The position numbers and the translations under genes were made by a program. Below are positions 52,216-59,920 of a DNA stretch of 64,000 nucleotides, piece after piece. A model generated the notes under the pieces. That model saw only the letters and a program-made list of their open reading frames with translations. It searched no databases and had not been told where the DNA came from. Within the stretch, counting starts at the first letter, position 1, and each line of letters begins with the position of its first letter. This DNA is from Verrucomicrobiaceae bacterium (lineage in GTDB: Bacteria; Verrucomicrobiota; Verrucomicrobiia; Verrucomicrobiales; Verrucomicrobiaceae). The stretch covers positions 1 to 64,000 of the forward strand of contig JAIXYN010000065.1 of assembly GCA_027490195.1 (NCBI GenBank), written 5' to 3'.

Positions 52216-55110
52216 TCACGGTAGAAACAAAAACTCGTTGCTGTTAAACAGAGCCCTGCAGAGCGCTGCGATGCCGTGTTCACGAACGAGAGGTGTGGTA
52301 TCCGCGAGTTCTGCGGCGGTGGGGTAGCGGTTGAGCGCGAGCTGGTAGGCGTGAGTGATTTGTTTGGCGGTGTCGGTGCCGGCTTCCTGCTGCACGCGGG
52401 TGGCGAAGGCTTTGGATTGTTCGAGGGTGAAAACACTGTTGAAGAGGTTGAGGGCCTGGATGGGGGTGGTGCTTTCGCTGCGGCGGGCGGTGCTCTGGCC
52501 GGCGTCGGGGCAGTCGAAGGCACCGAAGACGGTTTCGGGTTCGCGACGTATTTTGTGGGCGTAGATCATGCGGCGCTGATTGTTGGCATTGAAGGTCTCG
52601 ATGGGATCGAAACCGCTGAGGCCGCCGCGTTGATCGAAGAGATTGAAGCCGCGGCCATACATCTGCAGATTCAAACGACCGCTGACCGCGAGCATGGAGT
52701 CGCGGATGGATTCGGCTTCGAGGCGGCGTGATGGGTAGCGCCAGAGGAGGCGTGCTTCGGAGTCGATGGTTTGGGCAGAAGATGGGGTGACAATCAGACC
52801 CTCAGATGGGGAGACTCCAGAGGTGGTGCTTTTCTCCCGGTCTGATTGTCCCATTGTCTCATTGTCTGATGGCCTCGATGATTGCCCATAGGTCTCTGAG
52901 AGCAGAATGAGGCGGTGCATGTGCTTCACGCTCCAGCCGCTGCGGATGAATTCGGCGGCGAGATAGTCGAGGAGTTCGGGGTGGGTGGGCTTCATGCCCA
53001 TGCGGCCGAAGTCGCTGGGGGTTTGCACGAGGCCGGTGCCGAAGTGGCCCTGCCAGATGCGGTTCACCATGACACGGGCAGTGAGGGGATTTTGTGGACT
53101 TGCGATCCAATCAGCGAGGGCGCGGCGGCGGTCTTGTTCGGCGGATTCCTTGGGCAGAGTGACATTGCCGAGTGAGCTGAGCACTGCGGGTGTGACGGCT
53201 TCCTTGGGCTGCTCGGGATCGCCGCGATTGAGGAGGTGGATGTCGTCCGGGGTGCGGAAGGTGCCGGCGAAGGCTTTCTGAGCGTTGATGGCCTGGGCGA
53301 TTTTTGATTCGGTGGCGGCTTTTTCCTGGATCAATGGCTTGGCGCGTTTGGCTTCATCTGGGTTGAGGCCACTGAGCGTGGGCTTTGCGAGCTTCTTGCT
53401 TTTGGGGTCAAACTTCTGCCGGTCGCTGGCATCGGCCACAGTGTGCCATTGGCCTGTGGCATCGTTGATTTCGATTTGGTAATCGGTGGCAAGGCGGTCG
53501 GTGAATTTGCCTTCGCGGTCGCGGCCCCAGACGACGCGCTCGACTTCTTGCTCCTGGGTGAACTCGAGCTCCACCCAGCCCTGACCCAGCTTGTTGGACA
53601 TCCAGCTGCGGGAGTTGCCGTAGCGGCCATCGTTGAGGAAGCGGAGTTCGTGGCGCTCGGCCACGCCGATGTCGCCGGAGGATTTGCGCTTGGTGCCGGT
53701 GGCGGCGAGAGCTACGTTTTCACCGCTCGTATTGAAGACCTCGAGTTCATCAATGCACGGCTCAAGGTTGGTGGTGGCCTTGATGGTGAAGCGCAGTCGC
53801 TGTGTCTTCACAGGTGGAAAGCGGTCCGAGTTTTCGCGGGCGTTGATCATGGGACGTTCCGCGCCGGACTTTGCCAGAGGGACGAAGCCTGAGAGTTCTT
53901 TGTCGATCTGCGTGAGGCGTGCTTTGAGACGTGACTCCTCCGCGCGTGATGCCTCGGCTGCGGGCGTGTGGAGGTCGCGGTCGGCGTACTCGACGCCGGC
54001 GACGAAGGCCTGCATGGCGTAGTAATCTTTGGCGGTGATGGGATCGAATTTGTGATCGTGACAGCGGGCGCAGCCGATGCTGAGACCGAGGAAGGTCTGG
54101 CCGATGTTCATGACCATTTCGTCGATGGAGTCCTGACGTGCGAGGCGCTTGGAGGCGTCGTCTTTGCCGATCTGGCCGGGCAGCAGCACGGAAGCGGTGA
54201 CGAGGAAGCCGGTGGCGGCGTCCTGGCCCATGGCATCTCCCACGATTTGCTCTTTGATGAAACGGTCGTAGGGCGTGTCGTTGTTGAAGGCGCGGATGAC
54301 GTAGTCGCGGTAGGGCCAGGCGTTGGGGCGCTCGGTGTTGACTTCAAAGCCGTGGGTGTCGGCATAGCGAACGACATCGAGCCAGTGCTGGGCCCAGCGT
54401 TCGCCGTAGCGCTCGCTTTTGAGCAGGCGGTCAACTAGATGCTGGATGCTGGATACTCGATTCTGGATGAACTCTTTTTCGAAAACGGTGGTTTCTTCGG
54501 GGGTGGGGGGCAGGCCGGTGAGGTCGAAGGTGATGCGGCGGATGAGCGAGACGGGATCGGCGGGTGGCGAGCGATGGAGGTTTTTTTCGGCGAGCTTGGC
54601 GTCGATGAATTGATCGAGCTGAGAAGTTGAAAGTTTAAGGTTTAAAGTTTCAAGTTTTCCAGAAGGGCCGCTTTGCGGAGAACTTGAAACTTGAGACTTT
54701 AAACTTGGAACTTGGATTGGTTTAAATGACCAGTGGTCGCGGCGGTCTTCGAGTTTGGCGAGATCGACGCCGTCGGGCCATGGAGCGCCTTCGTTGATCC
54801 AGGTGGTGAGAGTGGCGATGTCGCTGGCGGGGAGTTTGCCTTTGGGTGGCATGAGCTCGTCCTCGTCATCGGTGGTGATGAAGTGGATGAGCGGGCTGTC
54901 GCTGGCTTTGCCGGAGATGATGTCGGGCGCGTGTTTGTCGCCGCCCTTGAAAGCTGCGGCTTTGATGTCGAGGCGGAGGCCGGACTTTTGTTTTTTCTCG
55001 CCGTGGCAGCTGTAGCAGTGCTTTTGCAGGATGGGGCGGACCTCGCGGACGAAGTCAACGGCAGCGGCAAGGCTGGAGGAGGCGAGGAGAATGAGAGCGG
55101 CCAACTTCAT
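52216..55110 (-). CDS. PSD1 / DUF1549-DUF1553 cytochrome protein, second copy
   Basis: This 964-residue exported protein has a signal peptide and haem motif CYSCH, then DUF1549 with CARCHDHKFDP and a DUF1553 C-terminus ending NSNEFLFLP. About residues 430-570 form a discoidin-like (F5/8 type C) insert with WVELEFTQEQEVERVVWGRDREGKF, a carbohydrate-binding type of domain absent from the first copy. Three in-frame repeat insertions are visible (52789-52880, 54433-54470, 54624-54716). The stop at 52216 converges on the TIR-SLOG stop at 52194 with 21 nt between. The DUF1501 partner lies beyond the cassette at 47988-49478. Confidence 0.9.
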   Translation of the reverse strand: MKLAALILLASSSLAAAVDFVREVRPILQKHCYSCHGEKKQKSGLRLDIKAAAFKGGDKHAPDIISGKASDSPLIHFITTDDEDELMPPKGKLPASDIATLTTWINEGAPWPDGVDLAKLEDRRDHWSFKPIQVPSLKSQVSSSPQSGPSGKLETLNLKLSTSQLDQFIDAKLAEKNLHRSPPADPVSLIRRITFDLTGLPPTPEETTVFEKEFIQNRVSSIQHLVDRLLKSERYGERWAQHWLDVVRYADTHGFEVNTERPNAWPYRDYVIRAFNNDTPYDRFIKEQIVGDAMGQDAATGFLVTASVLLPGQIGKDDASKRLARQDSIDEMVMNIGQTFLGLSIGCARCHDHKFDPITAKDYYAMQAFVAGVEYADRDLHTPAAEASRAEESRLKARLTQIDKELSGFVPLAKSGAERPMINARENSDRFPPVKTQRLRFTIKATTNLEPCIDELEVFNTSGENVALAATGTKRKSSGDIGVAERHELRFLNDGRYGNSRSWMSNKLGQGWVELEFTQEQEVERVVWGRDREGKFTDRLATDYQIEINDATGQWHTVADASDRQKFDPKSKKLAKPTLSGLNPDEAKRAKPLIQEKAATESKIAQAINAQKAFAGTFRTPDDIHLLNRGDPEQPKEAVTPAVLSSLGNVTLPKESAEQDRRRALADWIASPQNPLTARVMVNRIWQGHFGTGLVQTPSDFGRMGMKPTHPELLDYLAAEFIRSGWSVKHMHRLILLSETYGQSSRPSDNETMGQSDREKSTTSGVSPSEGLIVTPSSAQTIDSEARLLWRYPSRRLEAESIRDSMLAVSGRLNLQMYGRGFNLFDQRGGLSGFDPIETFNANNQRRMIYAHKIRREPETVFGAFDCPDAGQSTARRSESTTPIQALNLFNSVFTLEQSKAFATRVQQEAGTDTAKQITHAYQLALNRYPTAAELADTTPLVREHGIAALCRALFNSNEFLFLP
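52789..52880 (-). repeat. inverted repeat with GACAATCAGACC arms inside PSD1
   Basis: GACAATCAGACC (52789-52800) and GGTCTGATTGTC (52839-52850) are perfect 12-nt arms. The right arm continues as a tandem series of CATTGTCT-like words. It is translated in frame as a Ser/Glu/Gly-rich loop in the DUF1553 part, next to SRRLEAESIRDSMLAVSGRLN. Confidence 0.65.
54433..54470 (-). repeat. dispersed repeat embedded in the second PSD1 frame
   Basis: ACTAGATGCTGGATGCTGG followed by ATTCTGGATGAACT. This is the second copy of the block at 39664-39700, at the same codons of the PSD1 paralogue, encoding SSIQHLV. Confidence 0.6.
54624..54716 (-). repeat. inverted AAGTTTAAAG-type repeat inside PSD1
   Basis: The left arm holds AAGTTTAAGGTTTAAAGTTT and CAAGTTTTCC, the right arm GAACTTGAAACTTGAGACTT and TAAACTTGGAACTTGG; they are imperfect reverse complements around a GC-rich centre (CCGCTTTGCGG). 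The translation is a Ser/Leu/Lys-rich linker between the haem domain and DUF1549. AT content here differs sharply from the flanking gene. Confidence 0.6.
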
Positions 55111-55119
55111 GAAGTGTGA

Positions 55120-55230
55120 TCAGCGGTAAGGATTGCCTGCGGCGTGGAGGGCGCGGATGTCGTGCGCATGCGCGGTGGGGCTGAGCAGAAGGCGGTGGCG
55201 GGTCTTTTCGGAGGGGGCATGGGTGGACAT
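55120..55230 (-). CDS. possible 36-residue protein upstream of PSD1
   Basis: A short frame starts at 55230 with a good Shine-Dalgarno (GGAGA, 7 nt upstream) and ends 9 nt before the PSD1 start. The predicted peptide is His/Arg-rich (HRLLLSPTAHAHDIRALH) and unrecognised. A leader peptide or a small subunit are both possible; it is called on the ribosome-binding site and its position alone. The rest of 55231-55396 has no gene. Confidence 0.35.
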   Translation of the reverse strand: MSTHAPSEKTRHRLLLSPTAHAHDIRALHAAGNPYR

Positions 55231-55396
55231 GATTCTATCTCCGCCAGAAGGCTGGTTGTTGCGGAAGAATGCAGAAATGGGTGCAAAACAGGGATGGCGG
55301 GCGGGGAGCTGTCATTTTTTGCTTCCCGAAAGGTAAATGAACGCTTATTATCAATCGGTTAAGCCTATTGAGGCCTGAATCTGCCCCCACCCGTGC

Positions 55397-56344
55397 ATGC
55401 CGCCCCTTGTTCTCCAGGAACGCTACTCAGTTCGTAAGAACGACTTCGCTCCATTGATTGACTGTGACAATCTGCTGCGGGAGCTGATCGCCCAAGGGGG
55501 GCCGATGCCGAATGACTATGCGCAGATGAACCGCACCCTGCGGCTGCTGGGGGATGCGGTACGGGCGCAGGTGATCGCCCGGGATGATGTGCTTGCTTAC
55601 GCTCAAGACGTTACAAATCGGCACCTGGAAGGCACGATGCAGGCCCGGGCGATAGGGAAAAAATATGGCTACAGCGGTGATTTTGAGATCATTGAGGCCA
55701 TCTACACCATGCAGATCGCCCAGGAGCCGCATCTGCGGCGCTGGGATCTTTACTTTCATTCCCAGGCGGCACCGAATGCGGTGCGCAATCGGAAGGCCTA
55801 CTTTCACCAACTGCTGAATTCGCACTCTGCCGGGCGCACCAAGGCCCCGCTGAGTGTGCTGAACGTGGCCAGCGGCCCGGCGCGTGACGTGCGCGAGTGG
55901 GTGCTGGACAATCCTGACTGCGATGTGTTTTTCGACTGCGTGGATGCCGAGGTCCATGCCATCGAGCGGGCGAAAAAGCTGTGCGCGCCGTTTGCTGGGC
56001 GGGTGGAGTTTTTCCACCGCAATGTGCTGCGCTTTCTGCCGGCCAAGGGCTACGAGCTGGTGTGGTCAGCCGGGCTGTTTGACTACCTCACGGACCGGAC
56101 GTTTGTCTTTCTGCTCAAGGCGCTGATGTCCGTGACCAAGCGGGGCGGGGAAGTGGTGGTGGGGAATTTTTCCGATCAGAACCCCAGCCGCGACTACATG
56201 GAACTGCTGGGCGACTGGGTGCTGCAGCACCGCACGCGGGATCACCTGCGCGCCCTAGCGCTGGAGGCTGGAGCGCCGGCGGATTCGATCGAGGTCATGT
56301 GGGAGCCTGAGGGCGTGAATCTGTTTCTGCACATTCGGCGGTAG
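55397..56344 (+). CDS. class I SAM-dependent methyltransferase
   Basis: This 315-residue protein has an N-terminal helical extension (residues 1-130) and a Rossmann-fold methyltransferase domain: motif I LSVLNVASGPARDVREW near residue 150, the acidic loop VFFDCVDAE, and motifs VEFFHRN and ELVWSAGLFDYL. Related proteins act on small molecules or fatty-acid-derived signals, but the substrate here is unknown. It stands alone on the plus strand between PSD1 and the repeat-bounded small membrane protein. Confidence 0.85.
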   Translation: MPPLVLQERYSVRKNDFAPLIDCDNLLRELIAQGGPMPNDYAQMNRTLRLLGDAVRAQVIARDDVLAYAQDVTNRHLEGTMQARAIGKKYGYSGDFEIIEAIYTMQIAQEPHLRRWDLYFHSQAAPNAVRNRKAYFHQLLNSHSAGRTKAPLSVLNVASGPARDVREWVLDNPDCDVFFDCVDAEVHAIERAKKLCAPFAGRVEFFHRNVLRFLPAKGYELVWSAGLFDYLTDRTFVFLLKALMSVTKRGGEVVVGNFSDQNPSRDYMELLGDWVLQHRTRDHLRALALEAGAPADSIEVMWEPEGVNLFLHIRR

Positions 56345-56383
56345 AGGGGGCAGGGCTGATCAAAGCGGCTGCGGCAGGAAATA

Positions 56384-56557
56384 ACGGCATCAAATTCATG
56401 CGCAAAAGATGCCGTCTTTTCCCGGCGGGCGGCCCGAAGACTGCGCTGTGATGCGTCATGGTTCCGCGTCCTGCGTTTATTTGCCACCTTCCCGAAGGAG
56501 GAAGCTGAAAAAGATGCCAGATGCCACGCCTAAGCGCGGCATCACGGCATCTTTTTT
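56384..56557 (+). repeat. hairpin element A (ACGGCATC / AAAAAGATGCC)
   Basis: The element holds a small inverted repeat ACGGCATC (56384-56391) / GATGCCGT (56408-56415) and a larger hairpin AAAAAGATGCC (56508-56518) / GGCATCTTTTT (56546-56556). Element B at 57357-57530 has the same two parts. The larger hairpin looks like a bidirectional terminator. The rest of 56345-56689 has no gene. Confidence 0.7.
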
Positions 56558-56689
56558 ATAGAGGGAGATGTGGCCGCAAGGGAAGGGGCAAAAGCTGAGC
56601 TGCGGAGAGGCCGCCGGCTGCTGGATTTTGGCTGAAAGTACGGAATGCCAGCAATGTATGGCATTGCGTGCTTTCACGCGGGTTCATTT

Positions 56690-57118
56690 TCAATGTTCCA
56701 CTGAGATTGCAATGTCGGCCCCTGTGATCTCGACTCGGGCTTCTCTGCCGTCACTCGCTTTCATTTCAGTCAAGTTGCCGGCGGAGTTGCCCTGTGCCTT
56801 GGTGAAGCCATTTTTTGACAGCCAGTCCTCACACTTCTGCATCATTGCAGGATCGTTTTGTACAGTACGAATCAGAAGTGTGTTTCCGCTCCTTCCGGAT
56901 GGCTCACCTGTAGAGTAAAAGTAATGCTTTTCGCCTTGTATCAGTTCGTTTGGAAATGATCGGATTGGGCGGCTGGTCAGCAACAGTTCCCCGAGGATTG
57001 TTCCACGTTGAAGTTCCTTGGTCGAATCTATGCAGAACATCGCATAACCGAAAAGCATCGCGTAGGCGATTAAGCCCACTGCTAGACACCATGTTAGTAA
57101 TCGGATAATGCGTTTCAT
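56690..57118 (-). CDS. small membrane-anchored hypothetical protein between two hairpin elements
   Basis: This 142-residue protein has an N-terminal membrane anchor (MKRIIRLLTWCLAVGLIAY) and a predicted extracytoplasmic domain with IQGEKHYFYSTGEPSG and KASDGREARVEITGADI. I do not recognise it. Its base composition is lower in GC than its neighbours. It lies between two related hairpin elements (56384-56557 and 57357-57530) and no other gene shares its strand nearby, which suggests it arrived as a unit. Confidence 0.6.
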   Translation of the reverse strand: MKRIIRLLTWCLAVGLIAYAMLFGYAMFCIDSTKELQRGTILGELLLTSRPIRSFPNELIQGEKHYFYSTGEPSGRSGNTLLIRTVQNDPAMMQKCEDWLSKNGFTKAQGNSAGNLTEMKASDGREARVEITGADIAISVEH

Positions 57119-57356
57119 GAAATCGAAGGATATGAGTGACTCCTCAAATAAAAAATGCCAAGTGCATACTGCTTGTCATTAGGTACTCACCTGCCCCAAG
57201 GCGCATATTCGTAACACCCAGGGCTTGAGCCCCGGACTGACTCCGACAGGCCTTTGAGCGCTGAATGTCTGCTACAGAGCAGTGACAAGCAAACACATCA
57301 AACCTGGATCAAGGATCCATCCTCGCGGGTGTTCGTGCGCCTTCACCCCAACATTT

Positions 57357-57530
57357 ACGGCATCAAAATCAGGGTAAAAAGATGCCGTTCACGCGCTCTT
57401 GGGCGTCCACAGGATTCCATTGGGTGCCACCATTTGCCACTGCATGCCATGACATGCACTCATTTGGGGGGAGTGAGCTGAAAAAGATGCCGTGATGCCG
57501 TGCTTAGGCGTGGCATCTGGCATCTTTTTT
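57357..57530 (+). repeat. hairpin element B, core inverted relative to A
   Basis: ACGGCATC (57357-57364) / GATGCCGT (57381-57388) is in direct orientation to the same part of element A, but the larger hairpin (57481-57530) is the reverse complement of that in A with one mismatch in the centre. Both elements are 174 nt long. The remainder of 57119-57674 is gene-free. Confidence 0.7.
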
Positions 57531-57674
57531 GGCCTGGAGGGGAGGTGATGCGCGTGCGGCTGGGAATGAGCATGGACTCAGGAAGCGGAACCACTCTGCG
57601 ATTCCGCCCGGCCGGAGGGGGCATCGTTGCACAGCATCGCTTGAAACGCGGAGCAGGCAGGCTACATCGCAGGG

Positions 57675-59051
57675 ATGTTCCGTGCTTCCATTCTCCCACT
57701 TGCTCTCTTCATGCTGCTTGGTGCCGCCCGTGTGGATGCGGAAACGCCCGAGCGCACGGTCTTGATGGTAAGCGTGGATGGCCTGGCGAACTTCTACCTC
57801 GACGATCCCGTGGCGGAGATCCCGACGCTGCGCCGTCTGGTTGCCGAGGGGGCGCGTGCGCAGGGCATGATCGCCTCGATGCCCACGGTCACCTGGCCCA
57901 ACCACACCACGCTGGTCACGGGCGTCCATCCCGGAAAGCATGGGGTGCTTGGCAACAGCGTGCTTGATCGCGTGAAGAATGAGATCGTGCCGCTGGTGGT
58001 CGATCCCATTTTCAACAAGGACGAGATTGTGAAGGTGCCGACGATCTACGACCTCGCGAAGCAGGCGGGATTGAAGACGGCCTCGCTGATCTGGCCTGCG
58101 ACTCGCGGGGCGCGTACGCTGGACTGGACCATTCCGGATGTGGGCACGCTGGCGCTGGTGAAGCAGTTCGCCACACCCTCGCTGCTAGAGGAGTTCACCG
58201 CGAAAGGCATCCCCTGGGGCATGCAGGAGGAGTGGTGGAACACCGAACGCATCGCGGAGAGGGACCGCATGTTTGCGCAGATGGGGAAGCATCTGCTGGG
58301 CGTTCATCGCCCGCATCTGCTGCTGATGCATTTTGTAGAGCTCGATCACGCGCAGCACCGGTTTGGTCCCCGCTCACCGCAGGCCTATGCGGCATTGAAA
58401 AATCAGGACGCGTGCGTGGCCGAGCTCTGGCAGGAGCTGCAGCGCACGCATGGCGGGCGCGCGACGCTGGTGGTGGTGTCTGATCATGGCTTCGTGTCCT
58501 ACCGCCGGCGAATTCTGCCGAATGTGCTGCTGAGGCAGGAGGGATTGCTCACTGCGCTGGGGACGCGCATCACGGGCGGCAGTGTCCGCGCCGTGGCGCA
58601 GGGCGGGGCCTGCTTTATCTATGTGCTGCGGGATGAAGGCCGTGCGGCGCAGGTGGCGAAGCTCGCCGAGAAGTTCCGCCAACTGGAAGGCGTGGGAGCC
58701 GTGATCTCTCAGGCTGACTTCGCCGCCCAGGGGCTGCCTGATCCAGCGAAGAATCCGCAGATGGCTGACCTCGTGCTGTCGGCTGCGAGCGGTTTCAATT
58801 TCGTGGACTCGCCGAGCGGCGATGCGGTGGTGACGCCTCCAGATGTGGTGACCAAGGGCACACACGGATCTGACGCCGCAGCGCCGGACATGCACGCGGC
58901 GTTTATCGCCTGGGGCGCGGGCATCCAGGCGGGTGCCCGGTGCGGCACAGTCAGCAACACCTCCGTGGCACCCACGCTTGCTGCCTTGCTCGGCTTGAAG
59001 GTGGAAAACATGGATGGTCCCGTCTTGCAGCCGCTCTTGGAGGGCAAGTAG
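57675..59051 (+). CDS. exported type I phosphodiesterase / nucleotide pyrophosphatase-like protein
   Basis: This 458-residue protein has a signal peptide and the alkaline-phosphatase fold of the ectonucleotide pyrophosphatase/phosphodiesterase family: the metal and nucleophile region MVSVDGLANF, PTVTWPNHTTLVTG with the nucleophilic Thr, the metal-binding FVELDHAQHRFGP and VSDHGF, and a final His in KGTHGSD. Family members cleave phosphodiesters of nucleotides or lipids. Substrate is not predictable. It stands alone between hairpin element B and the minus-strand arginyltransferase gene. Confidence 0.88.
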   Translation: MFRASILPLALFMLLGAARVDAETPERTVLMVSVDGLANFYLDDPVAEIPTLRRLVAEGARAQGMIASMPTVTWPNHTTLVTGVHPGKHGVLGNSVLDRVKNEIVPLVVDPIFNKDEIVKVPTIYDLAKQAGLKTASLIWPATRGARTLDWTIPDVGTLALVKQFATPSLLEEFTAKGIPWGMQEEWWNTERIAERDRMFAQMGKHLLGVHRPHLLLMHFVELDHAQHRFGPRSPQAYAALKNQDACVAELWQELQRTHGGRATLVVVSDHGFVSYRRRILPNVLLRQEGLLTALGTRITGGSVRAVAQGGACFIYVLRDEGRAAQVAKLAEKFRQLEGVGAVISQADFAAQGLPDPAKNPQMADLVLSAASGFNFVDSPSGDAVVTPPDVVTKGTHGSDAAAPDMHAAFIAWGAGIQAGARCGTVSNTSVAPTLAALLGLKVENMDGPVLQPLLEGK

Positions 59052-59165
59052 GCAGCTTCTCCGCCGCCAGAAGATCATCTGCAATCTCGGCAGCAGCGGC
59101 GGCGTGCAGATCGATTTCTTGGGTGCTGCGGTGGCAGAGTTGTTTGCGCCACTTTGGTGACGGGG

Positions 59166-59837
59166 TCAGGAGACCCCGTCGCCTTGGAGGGGCCGCCATC
59201 CTCCAACAGACCAGTCGAGGTATTCGGTGCTGCGGAACTGCTTTTTGTAGTCGTAAACGCTAGACTCGCGGGTGGCGTAGCCGGAGTAGAGATGGCGGAG
59301 GCCGGCGGTGCGGCAGTGCTGGATCTCCAGCAGCATCGTAAAGATGCCGAGACTGCGTTTGGAGTCGGCAGGCTCAAAGAGGCCGTAAACGCTGGAGGCG
59401 GCGTGCTGGCCGACATCGAGGAAGCTGGCGGCGATGAGGCGTGGGCCATCGAAGACGCGGACCATGCGGCACTCGCAGGGGCCCTGTGTGGGATAGGGGC
59501 CGAGGAAGGTTTCGAGGGTGTCGGGGATGTTGTGGGTGAAGCGCTGCTTGTGGCGCTGGAAGAGGGCGCGCAGTTCGTCATCGATGACGGCGGGGGCGAT
59601 CTCGGTGCGCAGGTCGGCGTTCTTGTTCAGCACGCGGCGCTGGCTTTTGGTGAAGGTGCAGGCCGCGAGATCGATGCGCAGCGGGGTGATGGTTTGCAGG
59701 CCGCCGTCCTGGGCCTGCTGGGTGCTGTAGCGGAAGAAATGCCTGCCGAAATGCCGCCAGCCCATCGCCCACGCATGATCCATGATTTCCGCAGGAACGG
59801 AATCACAGATGAATGCATCGTCGAGGACTGGCGTCAT
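59166..59837 (-). CDS. arginyltransferase-family (ATE/Bpt-like) protein
   Basis: This 223-residue protein resembles arginyl-tRNA-protein transferases: GWRHFGRHFFRYS, PLRIDL, SKSQRRVL-like KSQRRVLNKN, the RLIAASFLDVG core, SSVYGLFEPADSKRSLGIFTMLLEI and YDYKKQFRSTEYLDW near the C-terminus. It lacks part of the N-terminal Cys-rich region of longer ATE proteins and so is closer to the short bacterial Bpt type. These enzymes attach amino acids from tRNA to protein N-termini for degradation. It is divergent from the DUF4407 gene at 59921. Confidence 0.8.
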   Translation of the reverse strand: MTPVLDDAFICDSVPAEIMDHAWAMGWRHFGRHFFRYSTQQAQDGGLQTITPLRIDLAACTFTKSQRRVLNKNADLRTEIAPAVIDDELRALFQRHKQRFTHNIPDTLETFLGPYPTQGPCECRMVRVFDGPRLIAASFLDVGQHAASSVYGLFEPADSKRSLGIFTMLLEIQHCRTAGLRHLYSGYATRESSVYDYKKQFRSTEYLDWSVGGWRPLQGDGVS

Positions 59838-59920
59838 AGGAGGGGCTTATTAATCCAGACCCGCAGATTGACAATCCCGCGCCCGCCCGCACACTCCAAA
59901 TCCGGCAGCCCCACACGCCT

